DNA of 64,000 nucleotides from Actinophytocola xinjiangensis (GCF_001921215.1 NZ_MSIF01000010.1:62001-126000); one strand, 5' to 3'; positions 8,619 through 18,128 are shown, counted from the first letter of the stretch. The notes: generated by a model not told the origin, from the letters alone. Made by a program: numbers and translations.

Positions 8619-10925
8619 GTGCGTCGCGTGACGTTGCTGGTCGTGTTCGTCCTGGCCGTGTTCGGCCTCACCCCGGCACAGGCGGAACCGGTCGCCGTGG
8701 CCGGGGCGGTGGACGAGGGGTTGACGTTCGTGCCGACCTCACCGGTCCGGGTGCTCGACACCAGGGCCGGCATCGGGACCGGCGGGTCAACCAGTCCCAT
8801 CCAGGGTGGGCTGTTCCTCGACCTGACAGCGCGGGTACCGGCGTCGGCGTCGGCGGTGGTGCTCAACCTGACCGGTACCCAGCCGACCGTGGTCACCAGC
8901 GTGTTGGTGGCCTCGACCAACGTCAACGTCCCCGACAACCCCGCCCTGCACCTGCTGGCCGGGGAGACCCGGGCCAACCAGGTCACGGTCAGCCTGGGCC
9001 GAGGGGACTCGGCGCAGCGTCGGATCTTCCTGTCCAACCGCAACCCCGCCGGCACCGTGCACCTGATCGCGGACCTGGCCGGGTACTACACCAGCGACAC
9101 CGCCTCCCGGTTCACGTCGGTCGCGCCCCGGCGGATGCTGGACACCCGAACCACCGCGCCCGTCGGCGCCGGCTCGACCATCGAGGTGAACCTGTCGGGG
9201 GTGCTGTCCGCCGGGGCGACCGCGGTGACGGTCAACCTGACCGGCATCACCCCGACCAGCTCCACCTACGTCACCGCCTATCCGTCGGGCACCACCCGGC
9301 CCACCGCGTCGAGCCTCAACCTGGATCCCGGGGCGATCACGCCGAACCTGGTCACGGTCGCCGTCGGCGCCGACCGCCGGATCACCCTGTACAACCACAT
9401 CGGCCGCGTGCACCTGGTCGTCGACCTCGCCGGCTACTACGCCCCGGACCGGGGCGCCCGGTTCATCCCGGTCACGTCCCTGCGTGTCGCCGACACCAAC
9501 ACCAGCGGCGGGCCGCTGGGCACCGGCGCCACCCGGACGGTCGACCTCGCCAGCCGGATCCCCGCCACCGCGACCGCCGTCGTGCTGAACCTGACCGGCA
9601 ACCCGACCACCAGCACGTACGTCACCGCGTATCCCGCCGGTGGCAGCCGGCCGCTCGCCTCGAACCTGAACCTGGTGCCCCAACGGGACACCGCGAACGG
9701 CGCGGTCGTCGCCCTGGGCACCGGTGCGCGGGTGACGGTGTACAACAACACGGGGTCGACGAACCTGCTCGTCGACGTCACCGGGTTCTTCGCCACCCCC
9801 ACGTCGTGCGTCGAGGACTGCCTGTACGGGTGGGGCGGGGACCTGGCCTACGGCCTGTCGCCGACCCGGCGGCCGTGGCTGTCCGACGTCACCGACCTGG
9901 CCGCCCTCACCAACACCGCGTTCGCGCTGCGGTCCGACGGCACGGTGTGGTCCTGGGGAGACAACCAGTGGGGCCAGTTGGGCGCCGGCGCCACCGGCGG
10001 GAGCTCGACCGTGCCGCTGCGTGTGGCCGGCCTGACCGGCGTGACCGCCGTCGCGGCCGGCAACTGGTCGGGCTACGCGTTGCGGTCCGACGGCACCGTG
10101 TGGTCGTGGGGCTGGGGAGAGGCGGGCCAACTGGGCCGGGGCGGCACGAGCGACTCGAACGTCCCGGTCCAGGTCTGGGGGCTGACCGACGCGACGGCGA
10201 TCGCCGCCACCAGCCAGACGGCGTACGCGCTGCGCGCCGACGGCACCGTGTGGGCCTGGGGCAGTGACGTGTGGCGGGGTCGCGGCAACGGGTCCTGCCC
10301 GGCCGGCCAGACCTGCCCGGCGGGCACGCCGGTGCGCGTGGCGCTGCCCCTGCCGGCTTCCACGACGATCACCGCGATCGCGGCCGGCGGCTCGGAGACC
10401 GCGTACGCGCTGCGTTCGGACGGCACGATGTGGGCCTGGGGCCGCAACTGGCTCGGCGAGACCGGCACCGGCTCCCCGGACAGGACCTCGGTCAGCCCGC
10501 GCCAGGTCGTCGGCCTGACCGGTGTGGTGACGATCGGCGGCGGCGACGAGAACGGCTACGCCGTCACCGCCGACGGCCGGGTGTGGTCCTGGGGCGCCGA
10601 CTACTGGGGCGCGCTGGGCACCGGCGCCCCGTGCACCGAGCCGGAGCAGTGCCGGACCAACGTCCCGGTCCTGGTCTCCGGACTGACCGCGGCGGTCGCC
10701 ATCGACAGCGCCAACGGCACGGCCGTCGCCCTCGGCGCGGACGGCACGGTGTGGACGTGGGGCCGCAACGCCGAGAACGGGAACCTGGGCAACGGCACCC
10801 CGGGCGCGTGCGTCGGCGGCCTGCCCCTCCCGGAGACCTGCCGCCAGCCCACCCCGGCCCGCATCGCGGTCGCCGGCGCCACCGCGGTCGAGGCCGCCAA
10901 CCTTGGCCAGTTCGCGATCGCCTGA
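8619..10925 (+). CDS. Secreted RCC1-repeat protein with three VLDTR-type domains
   Basis: I chose the GTG at 8619 because it gives a compact Sec signal (VRRVTLLVVFVLAVFGLTPAQA) and follows GGGGG; in-frame starts at 8580 and 8586 add 13 or 11 residues without a ribosome site. The mature protein has three domains of about 120 residues, each with a R(V/M)LDTR-like start, a VVLNLTG core and a DLAGYY or DVTGFF end. They are followed by about seven RCC1-like blades with the repeating ALRSDGTVWSWG motif. A seven-bladed propeller exposed outside the cell is likely. Ligand and role are unknown. It is separate from the glucan operon. Confidence 0.85.
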   Translation: MRRVTLLVVFVLAVFGLTPAQAEPVAVAGAVDEGLTFVPTSPVRVLDTRAGIGTGGSTSPIQGGLFLDLTARVPASASAVVLNLTGTQPTVVTSVLVASTNVNVPDNPALHLLAGETRANQVTVSLGRGDSAQRRIFLSNRNPAGTVHLIADLAGYYTSDTASRFTSVAPRRMLDTRTTAPVGAGSTIEVNLSGVLSAGATAVTVNLTGITPTSSTYVTAYPSGTTRPTASSLNLDPGAITPNLVTVAVGADRRITLYNHIGRVHLVVDLAGYYAPDRGARFIPVTSLRVADTNTSGGPLGTGATRTVDLASRIPATATAVVLNLTGNPTTSTYVTAYPAGGSRPLASNLNLVPQRDTANGAVVALGTGARVTVYNNTGSTNLLVDVTGFFATPTSCVEDCLYGWGGDLAYGLSPTRRPWLSDVTDLAALTNTAFALRSDGTVWSWGDNQWGQLGAGATGGSSTVPLRVAGLTGVTAVAAGNWSGYALRSDGTVWSWGWGEAGQLGRGGTSDSNVPVQVWGLTDATAIAATSQTAYALRADGTVWAWGSDVWRGRGNGSCPAGQTCPAGTPVRVALPLPASTTITAIAAGGSETAYALRSDGTMWAWGRNWLGETGTGSPDRTSVSPRQVVGLTGVVTIGGGDENGYAVTADGRVWSWGADYWGALGTGAPCTEPEQCRTNVPVLVSGLTAAVAIDSANGTAVALGADGTVWTWGRNAENGNLGNGTPGACVGGLPLPETCRQPTPARIAVAGATAVEAANLGQFAIA

Positions 10926-10948
10926 GCGGCGGGCCGGCTGGCCGGTGC

Positions 10949-11758
10949 TCAGCCCCGGACGGCGAGGTCGATCGCCGGGCGGTGGGCGTCGAGCTGGTCG
11001 GGGGTCCAGCCGGTGGGGCCGAAGACCGTGTCGTGGGTGACGATGCGGAAGATCAGTGCCCGCAGCAGCATCTGGTCCCAGTCCGGCAGGTGTGACCAGC
11101 GGGCCGCGAGCGCGGGTGACGCGCCGTACCAGCACAGCGCGTCGGCGACCGCGATCGCGTAGGCCCACGCGGGCGGTCGCCAGTAGACCGGCCAGTCGAT
11201 GATCGCCGGTGGCAGGCCGTCGGCGAACAGGACGTTGCCGGGCAGGTCGCCGTGTACGACCTGGGCGGCGAGGGTCACCGGCCGGCGGGCGCGCACCAGC
11301 GGTTCCAGCAGGCGGGTCGCGGGTGGACTGGTGCGGGCGGGAAGCTCGTTCCAGGCGACGCGGTCGCCGACCGACCACGGGTTGTCCCGCCGGTCGAGGA
11401 AGACCGGCCGGCGCAGGTGCGCGAGGGCGGCGTGGAAGGCGTGGGCGGCGCGCAGCACGTCGTCGGTCCGGCTGACGTCCGGGGCGCCCACGACGAGCCG
11501 GCCGGCCTCCCAGCCGTGCGCGATCCAGGCGCCGTCCACGGTCCGCACCGGGCGGGAGATCCGGAACTCGGGCGAGTCCGGCAGTGCCGCGAGGACCTGC
11601 GAGCGCCACTGGGTCTCGGCCGCGAACTCCACCGGTTTGAGCACGAGCGCGCCGGCCCGCCACGTCCCGCCCTGGCCGCCGGGCAGCGGGACCGGATCAC
11701 CGGAGATGCCGAACGCGGCCAGCACGGCTGGCGCGGGACCGGGGTTCGACGTTGCCAC
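10949..11758 (-). CDS. Aminoglycoside phosphotransferase-fold protein
   Basis: The 269-residue protein has the kinase-fold motif HGDLPGNVL, with catalytic Asp and Asn, followed by IIDWP, the metal-binding Asp region. This matches the small actinobacterial family related to aminoglycoside phosphotransferases. The N-terminal lobe is short (LPGGQGGTWRAGALVLKP). It starts with GTG and converges on the RCC1 gene with 23 bases between the stops. Real substrates for this family are unknown; antibiotic resistance should not be assumed. Confidence 0.75.
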   Translation of the reverse strand: MATSNPGPAPAVLAAFGISGDPVPLPGGQGGTWRAGALVLKPVEFAAETQWRSQVLAALPDSPEFRISRPVRTVDGAWIAHGWEAGRLVVGAPDVSRTDDVLRAAHAFHAALAHLRRPVFLDRRDNPWSVGDRVAWNELPARTSPPATRLLEPLVRARRPVTLAAQVVHGDLPGNVLFADGLPPAIIDWPVYWRPPAWAYAIAVADALCWYGASPALAARWSHLPDWDQMLLRALIFRIVTHDTVFGPTGWTPDQLDAHRPAIDLAVRG

Positions 11759-11887
11759 GGAAGGATCCTAGGCGCACCCGGACAACCTTTCGGCGGTATA
11801 CCAGGGAATGACCGGTCTGCTTGGCTGTGCGCGGTTCGTTCGTCGCCCGGTGCGGGGCCTGGCCTGACACAGCTCCGGGAGAATCCC

Positions 11888-12229
11888 ATGAACCTGTTTC
11901 GGCGTCTCGCGGCCTCGACGGGTGTCGCCGCGCTCGCGGCCGTCACGATCGTGACCGGCGGGCCGGCCGCCACGGCCGAGGTCGGCGTCCAGACGCTGCA
12001 CCACACGTGGTCCTGTTCGGTGCCTGGCGGCTACACGTGGTCGCAGGTCAGGTCGGGTTCCTCGTGCGCCTACGAGTACTACCTGCTCGACGGCGTCACC
12101 TACGACCTCACCGGGCAGTGGGCGTGCAACCCGCCGTCGGGCTACACGTTCACCCAGTCCCGGACGGGCAGCAACTGCGCGGTCGCGTCCGGTCAGTCGC
12201 CCTACGAGTACCGGCTCGCCAAGCTCTGA
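11888..12229 (+). CDS. Small secreted protein with internal duplication
   Basis: This 113-residue protein has a Sec signal (MNLFRRLAASTGVAALAAVTIVTGGPAATA) and GGGAGAA before its ATG. The mature part is two copies of one module of about 35 residues: W(S/A)C..P.GYT(W/F).Q.R.GS.C followed by YEY(Y/R)L. Each copy has two cysteines, suggesting one disulfide per module. I do not recognise a named family. Its 3' end overlaps the convergent EAL/GGDEF gene by 28 bases. Confidence 0.75.
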   Translation: MNLFRRLAASTGVAALAAVTIVTGGPAATAEVGVQTLHHTWSCSVPGGYTWSQVRSGSSCAYEYYLLDGVTYDLTGQWACNPPSGYTFTQSRTGSNCAVASGQSPYEYRLAKL

Positions 12230-13881
12230 GGGTCGGCTCCGCGCAGCACGTCGACCCGGTCGGTGCCCGGCCGGCCCATCACCCAGCTCGACCCGTCCAC
12301 CGCCTTGGCGCGCCGCGTGAGCGGGGCCAGCAGCCGGGACGCGTCGCGGTGGGAGGCGACCGAGCCGACCGCGCACACCAGCGACGCGAGCGACACGCAC
12401 GCCGCCGTGCCGTCCACCTGCCACGGGTGGTCCACCACCTCGGCGGCGAGCACGCCGACCTCGTCGACGTCGGTGAGCACCAGGAAGTCGTCGCCGCCGA
12501 CGTGGGCGACGCGGGTGGCCGGCAGCCTGGCCGTGAGGTCGGCCAGGCGCCGGCCGAGGGCGCGGATCAGGTCGTCGCCGGCGGCGAACCCGGCGGTCTC
12601 GTTGACGTCGGTGAACCCGTCGACGTCCAGCCAGCTGACCACGAACGTCTCCGAGCGTTCGACGCGCCGGTCGATCTCGCGGGTGACCTCGGCGGTGCCG
12701 GGCAGCCGGGTGAGCGGGTTGAGCGCGACCGCCTGCTCCACCTTCGCCTCCGCCACCCCGCGGATCACCTCCGCCAGCCGGACGATCCCCACGCACCGGC
12801 CGACCGCGTCGACCACCACCACGTCGTCGCCGGCGCGGGCGCCCTCGGTCTCGCCGACGGCCGCCAGCAGTTGCAGGCCCGAGGCGTCGGCGCGGATCGT
12901 GCGCGGCGGGTCGGCGTGCCGGGCGGCCGGGCGGCTCGCGTGCAGCGCGTGCCCGTAGGGGCCGGTGACCGCGAGCAGGAACCGGTTGCGGGACAACGAC
13001 CAGCGTGGCCGGCCGGTCGAGTCGAGCAGCACAACACCGGTCACGTCCGGGGCCTGCGCGAACACCCGCCGGACCTCGTCGGAGGCGGCCGACTCGGGCA
13101 GGGTCACGGCCGGCTGCACCAGGTCGGCGACCAGCGGGCCGCCTGGCCCGGCCGGCATCCCGTCGAGCCGGGTGATCTCGGGGGCGGTGAACGTCGCCGT
13201 GCCGGTCCGCGCGGGCGCGATCAGGTTGCCCTGGGCGACCGGCACCCCGAGCCGGCTGAGCACCGCCAGCTGGTCCTCGGTCTCGACGCCGACCGCGGCC
13301 AGCCGGATCCCGGTCCTGGTCCCGAGGTGCCCGAGCGCCTCGATCAGCGCGACGACCGCCGGGTTGCCGGGGACGCCGGCCAGCAGGTAGGCGTCGAGCT
13401 TGACCATGTCCGGCAGGGCGTCGGCGATGATCGACAGCGGTAGGTCGCCGTCGCCGGCACCGTCGAACGCGAGCCGGAAACCGTGGTGCCGCACGGTTTT
13501 CAGCCCGTCGAACAGCGCCTCGCGGGACAGCCCGCCGAACGGGGGCGTGATCTCGACGGTGACGTCGGCCGGTTCGCGGCCGGTGGCGCGCAGGGCGGCC
13601 AGCAGCGGGTCGAGCAGGGTGTCGGGGTGGGTCGCGGTCCTGGCCAGGACGTTCACGTGCAGCGGCAGTTCGGCGTTGCCGGCCGCGTGGACCGCGCCGG
13701 CGGCGAGCGCGGTGTCGACCTCGACGAGCTGGCGGCGGCGGGCGGCGTCGGCCAGCAGGTCGTGCACGGTGCCGGTGTCGGGTCGGGCGAGGGCCTCGAG
13801 CGCGAGCAACCGGCCCGTGCGCGTGGACAGCAGGGGTTGGAAGGCGTAGGAGACACCCGGGACGGCGGCCACGTGGTTCAT
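12202..13881 (-). CDS. EAL plus GGDEF protein with degenerate active sites
   Basis: The 559-residue protein reads EAL (about 10-240), a middle CBS-like region (DDVVVVDAVGRCVGIVRLAEVIRGV) and GGDEF (about 390-540). The EAL domain keeps EALAR, the Asn of PLHVN and VKLD. It has DGAG where DDFG is expected and AVGVET where AEGVET is expected, so key acidic residues are missing. The GGDEF signature is GGDDF. It is therefore more likely a c-di-GMP or nucleotide sensor than a full-activity enzyme. It has no membrane segment and no signal peptide. Confidence 0.82.
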   Translation of the reverse strand: MNHVAAVPGVSYAFQPLLSTRTGRLLALEALARPDTGTVHDLLADAARRRQLVEVDTALAAGAVHAAGNAELPLHVNVLARTATHPDTLLDPLLAALRATGREPADVTVEITPPFGGLSREALFDGLKTVRHHGFRLAFDGAGDGDLPLSIIADALPDMVKLDAYLLAGVPGNPAVVALIEALGHLGTRTGIRLAAVGVETEDQLAVLSRLGVPVAQGNLIAPARTGTATFTAPEITRLDGMPAGPGGPLVADLVQPAVTLPESAASDEVRRVFAQAPDVTGVVLLDSTGRPRWSLSRNRFLLAVTGPYGHALHASRPAARHADPPRTIRADASGLQLLAAVGETEGARAGDDVVVVDAVGRCVGIVRLAEVIRGVAEAKVEQAVALNPLTRLPGTAEVTREIDRRVERSETFVVSWLDVDGFTDVNETAGFAAGDDLIRALGRRLADLTARLPATRVAHVGGDDFLVLTDVDEVGVLAAEVVDHPWQVDGTAACVSLASLVCAVGSVASHRDASRLLAPLTRRAKAVDGSSWVMGRPGTDRVDVLRGADPQSLASRYS

Positions 13882-14084
13882 CCTGACGATCCGGCGGCGT
13901 CACCTCAGCACATGTCACCGACTGTTCATGTTGATCGCGGGAAATCACTGGTCCGAGGGGTTTTCCGCGCTCGTCCGATCACCGGTCGTGACGGTCACCC
14001 GGTGTGCTCCGGTGACGGACGGTGAACGTCCGAGTCGCCGGAACGCCGGGCGTTTGCCAGGGTCAGCAGGTGATCCGCCGATCA

Positions 14085-14129
14085 GTCCACTGTGGTGAGT
14101 CGGGGCGTCCACGAACGACCACAGTGGAC
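14085..14129. promoter_or_regulatory. Perfect 12-bp inverted repeat upstream of the DHA2 exporter
   Basis: GTCCACTGTGGT (14085-14096) and ACCACAGTGGAC (14118-14129) are perfect inverted copies 21 bases apart, just before the preferred exporter start. It could be an operator for a dimeric repressor or an RNA hairpin. The rest of 13882-14151 shows nothing I can name. Confidence 0.45.
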
Positions 14130-14151
14130 GGCACCGCGGCCGGGACCAGAC

Positions 14152-15657
14152 GTGGCTAGTTCCACCGCCGGGCACCCGGACCGGCTCGACCGGGAGGTGA
14201 TCGTCACCGGGCTCGTCGTCGTCGCCGGCATGATCATGGTCGCGCTGGACACCACGATCGTGAACGTGGCCCTGGACTCGCTGAGCACCGAGCTGGACGC
14301 GCCGCTGTCCACGACGCAGTGGGTGGTCACCGGCTACCTGCTCGCGGTCGCCGTCGTCATCCCGCTGTCCGGCTGGTTCATGGACCGGTACGGGGCGAGG
14401 ACGGCGTGGATCACGGCGGTGAGCCTGTTCGTGGCGGGCTCGGCGCTGTGCGCGGCGGCGTGGTCGATCGAGAGCCTGATCGCGTTCCGGATGGTGCAGG
14501 GCCTGGGCGGCGGCATGCTGCTGCCCGGCGGTCAGACGATCATCACCCGGTCCGCCGGTCCGGACCGCCTGGGGCGGGCGATGTCCATCATCGGCGTGCC
14601 GATGCTGTTGGGCCCGGTGTTCGGGCCGGTGCTCGGCGGGCTGCTCGTCGAGTACACCAGCTGGCACTGGATCTTCCTGGTCAACGTCCCCGTCGGCATC
14701 CTCGCCGTCGTCCTCGCGGTCTGGAAACTCCCCGGCGGGGGAGCGGTCGCCGACCCGGGGCGGATCGACCTGCGCGGCCTGGTCCTGCTCTCGGTGAGCC
14801 TCGCGTGCCTGCTGTACGGGCTGTCGGAGGCCAGCACCCACGGCGGGTTCGGCGAGTGGGACGTGATCGGCTGGCTCATCGGCGGGGTGGTGGGCCTGGC
14901 CCTCTACACCTGGCACAGCCTGCGCCGGGGCGCCGCGTCGATCATCGACGTGCGCCTGCTGACCAACCGGGTGTTCGCCAGCGGCACCATCGCCGTGTTC
15001 CTGGTCGCCATGGGGATGTTCGGGGGCATGCTGCTGCTCCCGCTGTACTACCAGACCGTGCGCGGTCAGGGCGCGCTGCACGCCGGCCTGCTGCTCGCCC
15101 CCCAGGGCCTTGGCGCGATCGTGGCGATCGTGATCGGCGGCCGGCTCACCGACCGGATCGGTGCCGGCTACGTCGTGCCCGTCGGTCTCGTGCTGGCGCT
15201 GCTCGGCACGTTCCCGTTCACCCAGGTCGGCGTCGACACGTCCTACGTGTGGCTCAGCGTGGCCCTGTTCGTGCGCGGCATGGGCCTGGGCGCGGTGATG
15301 ATGCCGACGATCTCCGCCGCGTACACCAAGCTCAGCAAGGAGGCCGTCTCCCGGGCGGCGCCGACCCTGTCGGCCATGCAGCAGGTCGGCGCGTCACTGG
15401 GCAGCGCGCTGCTGGTGACCGCCCTGACCCAACGTCTCACCGACCAACTCAGTGACCGGGGCCTGCACGCCCCGGGCGGTGGCGAACAGGTCAGCGACGT
15501 CCAACCCGACATGATCCCGGTCGTGGGGCCACTGCTGGCCAACGCGTTCGGCTTCGCGTTCTGGATCGCCTTCGGCCTCACCGCCCTGATCATCTTCCCG
15601 GCCCTCGCCCTGCCCCGCCACGCCCGCCGCGACCGGGAAGGCACCCCCGCCCCCTGA
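14152..15657 (+). CDS. DHA2-family MFS multidrug exporter
   Basis: This 501-residue protein has the EmrB/QacA pattern of about 14 membrane helices. Helix 1 carries the DHA2 motif MIMVALDTTIVNVALDSL, followed by TTQWVVTGYLLAVAVVIPLSGW, the WFMDRYGARTAW loop (motif A) and GPVFGPVLGGLLVEYTSWHWIF (motif C). The GTG at 14152 is preferred; an in-frame GTG at 14092 would fall inside the inverted repeat. Proton-driven export of drugs or metabolites is the family role; the substrate is unknown. An AraC-family regulator follows directly. Confidence 0.9.
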   Translation: MASSTAGHPDRLDREVIVTGLVVVAGMIMVALDTTIVNVALDSLSTELDAPLSTTQWVVTGYLLAVAVVIPLSGWFMDRYGARTAWITAVSLFVAGSALCAAAWSIESLIAFRMVQGLGGGMLLPGGQTIITRSAGPDRLGRAMSIIGVPMLLGPVFGPVLGGLLVEYTSWHWIFLVNVPVGILAVVLAVWKLPGGGAVADPGRIDLRGLVLLSVSLACLLYGLSEASTHGGFGEWDVIGWLIGGVVGLALYTWHSLRRGAASIIDVRLLTNRVFASGTIAVFLVAMGMFGGMLLLPLYYQTVRGQGALHAGLLLAPQGLGAIVAIVIGGRLTDRIGAGYVVPVGLVLALLGTFPFTQVGVDTSYVWLSVALFVRGMGLGAVMMPTISAAYTKLSKEAVSRAAPTLSAMQQVGASLGSALLVTALTQRLTDQLSDRGLHAPGGGEQVSDVQPDMIPVVGPLLANAFGFAFWIAFGLTALIIFPALALPRHARRDREGTPAP

Positions 15658-15738
15658 TCCGCCTGGTTCCGGTGTTTGGCAACGGGCCTGACGTGGCGCT
15701 ACGGTGCGGGCGCCGTTGGGGCGTTGGCGGGAGGCGGG

Positions 15739-16518
15739 TTGACACACCTGTGGCGGGGTTGGTGCCTGCTGCGCCCCGGCCTGCTGCTCTACGGCGGCAC
15801 CATCGGCACCAACCAGGTCCACGCCCACCACGCGGTCCACCTGATCGTCGCCGACGAGCCGTTCACCCTGGCGGACGCGTGGGGCCGGTCGTTGACCACC
15901 CGGCTCGCGGTCGTTCCGCACGACACGCCGCACACGCTGACCACCGGCGCGCACGGCGCGATCCTCGCCCAGCTCGAACCCAGCAGCGCGCCCGGCCGTT
16001 TCCTGCTGGCCCGCTCCGGCGCGGGAGCCGGCGCGCGGACCTGGGGGCCGCCCTTCGCCGACCGTTCGCGTGGTGGTCGGTCGGCGCCGTTCACCTTCGC
16101 GCGGCCGGCGGACGGGCACGCGGGGGCCTGCGCCGCGCTGGCCGTTGTCGAGGACTGGGCCGGGCACGACCGGGACGCGCGGCCGGTGATCCATCCGGCC
16201 GTGGAGCGGGCCGTCGCGGTGATCCCGACGCTGCTGGCCAGGGGGCCGGTCCGGCTCGGGGCGGTGGCCGCCGAGGTGCATCTGTCGCCGAGCCGGTTGG
16301 CGCACCTGTTCAGTGCGCAGGTGGGGATCCCGCTGCGGCCCTACGTGCGCTGGCAGCGGCTCCAGCACGCGATCCGCCTGGTGGCCGACGGCCACACGTT
16401 GACCGCCGCCGCGCACAGTGCCGGGTTCACCGACGGGCCGCACTTCAGCCGGGTCTTCCGGCACAACTTCGGCAGCGCGCCGTCCACGCTGGCCGCCGCC
16501 ATCGACTGGGTGCCGTGA
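15739..16518 (+). CDS. AraC-family transcriptional regulator
   Basis: The C-terminus has the two helix-turn-helix units of AraC proteins (VRLGAVAAEVHLSPSRLAHL and TAAAHSAGFTDGPHFSRVFR followed by the GSAPS signature). The N-terminal half looks like a cupin ligand domain with HAHHAVHLIV. The TTG at 15739 is chosen because GGGAGGCGGG stands before it; an upstream in-frame TTG at 15676 would add 21 residues of low likelihood. It lies on the same strand just after the exporter and may control it. The effector is unknown. Confidence 0.85.
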   Translation: MTHLWRGWCLLRPGLLLYGGTIGTNQVHAHHAVHLIVADEPFTLADAWGRSLTTRLAVVPHDTPHTLTTGAHGAILAQLEPSSAPGRFLLARSGAGAGARTWGPPFADRSRGGRSAPFTFARPADGHAGACAALAVVEDWAGHDRDARPVIHPAVERAVAVIPTLLARGPVRLGAVAAEVHLSPSRLAHLFSAQVGIPLRPYVRWQRLQHAIRLVADGHTLTAAAHSAGFTDGPHFSRVFRHNFGSAPSTLAAAIDWVP

Positions 16519-16570
16519 GTCGGCACGTTCGTACAAGCGCTCGCGGGCAGGGCCGTCCCATGCTTGGGCG

Positions 16571-18121
16571 ATGCTCAATCTGTCGGTCATCCTCGAAGAC
16601 AGTGCCCGCGCCGTACCGGACCGCACCGCCGTGGTCTTCGGGGATCTGCGCCTGCCCTACTCCCTGGTGGACTCGGTCGCCAACCAGGTGGCGAACCTGT
16701 TGGTGGCCAGGGGGATCGGCCGGGGCGACAAGGTCGCGCTGCTGTGCCCGAACGTGCCGTACTTCCCGTTCGTCTACTTCGGAATCCTCAAGGCGGGCGC
16801 CACGGTGGTGCCGCTCAACGTGCTGCTCCAGCCCCGCGAGATCGAGTACCACCTGACCGACAGCGACAGCAAGGCGTTGTTCTGCTTCGAGGGCACCGCC
16901 GAGCTGCCGATGGGCGAGCGCGGGCGGGCGGGGTTCGACGCCGCCGCCGGCTGCGAGCAGTTCGTCGTCCTGCCCGCCGATCCGCTGGCGACCGGGTCGG
17001 AGCACGGGGAGGTGTTCTGGGCGGCTCTGGGGGGCATGTCCAGTGAGTTCGAGACGGTGCGGACCGGCGCGGACGACACGGCGGCCATCCTCTACACCTC
17101 CGGCACCACCGGCCAGCCCAAGGGCGCCGAGCTGACCCACGCGAACATGCTGATCAACGCCCTGGTCAGCGACGAGATGTTCCCCGCCGACCCGGCCGGG
17201 GACGTCGCGCTCGGCGTGCTGCCGCTGTTCCACTCGTTCGGCCAGACCTCGGTGATGAACGTGTGCCTGCGCCGGCGCGGCACGCTGGTGCTGCTGCCGC
17301 GCTTCGAGCCGGGCGAGGCGCTGGACCTCATGCGCCGCGAGAACGTGACGATGTTCGCCGGCGTGCCGACGATGTACTGGGCGATGCTGTCCACGATCCA
17401 CTCCGAGGGCGCGGAGGTGCCCACGACGCTGCGCCTGGCGGTGTCCGGCGCCGCGTCCTGCCCGGTCGAGGTCCTCAAGGACTTCGAGTCGACGTTCGGC
17501 ATCCCGATCCTGGAGGGCTACGGCCTGTCGGAGACCTCCCCGGCGGTGTGCTTCAACCAGCTCAGCCGCCCCACCAAGCCCGGCACGATCGGCTTCCCGC
17601 TGTGGGGCGTGCGGATGCGCCTGGTCGACGACGACGGCAACCCGATCGAGGGCGAGGGGCCCGGCGAGATCGCGGTGCGCGGCCACAACGTCATGAAGGG
17701 CTACTACGGCCGGCCCGAGGAGACCGCCGAGGTCCTGCGCGACGGCTGGTTCCGCACCGGTGACATCGCCACCCGCGACGAGGACGGCTACTACGCGATC
17801 ATCGACCGCACCAAGGACATGATCATCCGGGGTGGCTTCAACGTCTATCCGCGTGAGCTGGAGGAGGTGCTGATGACCCACCCCGCCGTCTCCCTGGTCG
17901 CGGTGGTCGGCGTGCCCCACGACTCGCACGGCGAGGAGGTCAAGGCGTACGTGATCCCCGCTGGCCCGGTCACCGCCGACGAGCTCGTGGCCTGGTGCAA
18001 GGAGAACATGGCGGCCTACAAGTACCCCCGGATCGTCGAGCTGCGCGACACGCTCCCGATGACGGCCACCGGCAAGATCCTCAAACGCGAACTGCGGACG
18101 TCGGGCCCCGCTGATTCGTGA
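16571..18121 (+). CDS. Long-chain fatty acid-CoA ligase (AMP-binding)
   Basis: The 516-residue protein is a member of the ANL adenylating superfamily. The phosphate loop ILYTSGTTGQPKGAELTH lies near residues 175-192, GYGLSETSP forms the adenine-binding motif, and GWFRTGDIA and the C-terminal PMTATGKILKREL carry the conserved hinge and catalytic lysine. Length and order fit FadD-like acyl-CoA synthetases that activate fatty acids with ATP. The chosen ATG gives the usual short N-terminus before YSLVDSVANQVAN. No pathway partner is next to it, so the acyl substrate is open. Confidence 0.9.
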   Translation: MLNLSVILEDSARAVPDRTAVVFGDLRLPYSLVDSVANQVANLLVARGIGRGDKVALLCPNVPYFPFVYFGILKAGATVVPLNVLLQPREIEYHLTDSDSKALFCFEGTAELPMGERGRAGFDAAAGCEQFVVLPADPLATGSEHGEVFWAALGGMSSEFETVRTGADDTAAILYTSGTTGQPKGAELTHANMLINALVSDEMFPADPAGDVALGVLPLFHSFGQTSVMNVCLRRRGTLVLLPRFEPGEALDLMRRENVTMFAGVPTMYWAMLSTIHSEGAEVPTTLRLAVSGAASCPVEVLKDFESTFGIPILEGYGLSETSPAVCFNQLSRPTKPGTIGFPLWGVRMRLVDDDGNPIEGEGPGEIAVRGHNVMKGYYGRPEETAEVLRDGWFRTGDIATRDEDGYYAIIDRTKDMIIRGGFNVYPRELEEVLMTHPAVSLVAVVGVPHDSHGEEVKAYVIPAGPVTADELVAWCKENMAAYKYPRIVELRDTLPMTATGKILKRELRTSGPADS

Positions 18122-18128
18122 ACCGGGG

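Noticed and set aside
6761-11663. Very long minus-strand frames of 764 and 958 codons opposite the GH3 and RCC1 genes
   Set aside because: They are Arg/Gly/Pro-rich mirror frames caused by GC-rich third positions. The plus-strand genes have clear domains and ribosome sites.
10949-11758. An aminoglycoside resistance gene
   Set aside because: Only the general kinase-fold motifs are present. The family includes many unrelated small-molecule kinases and there is no resistance context.
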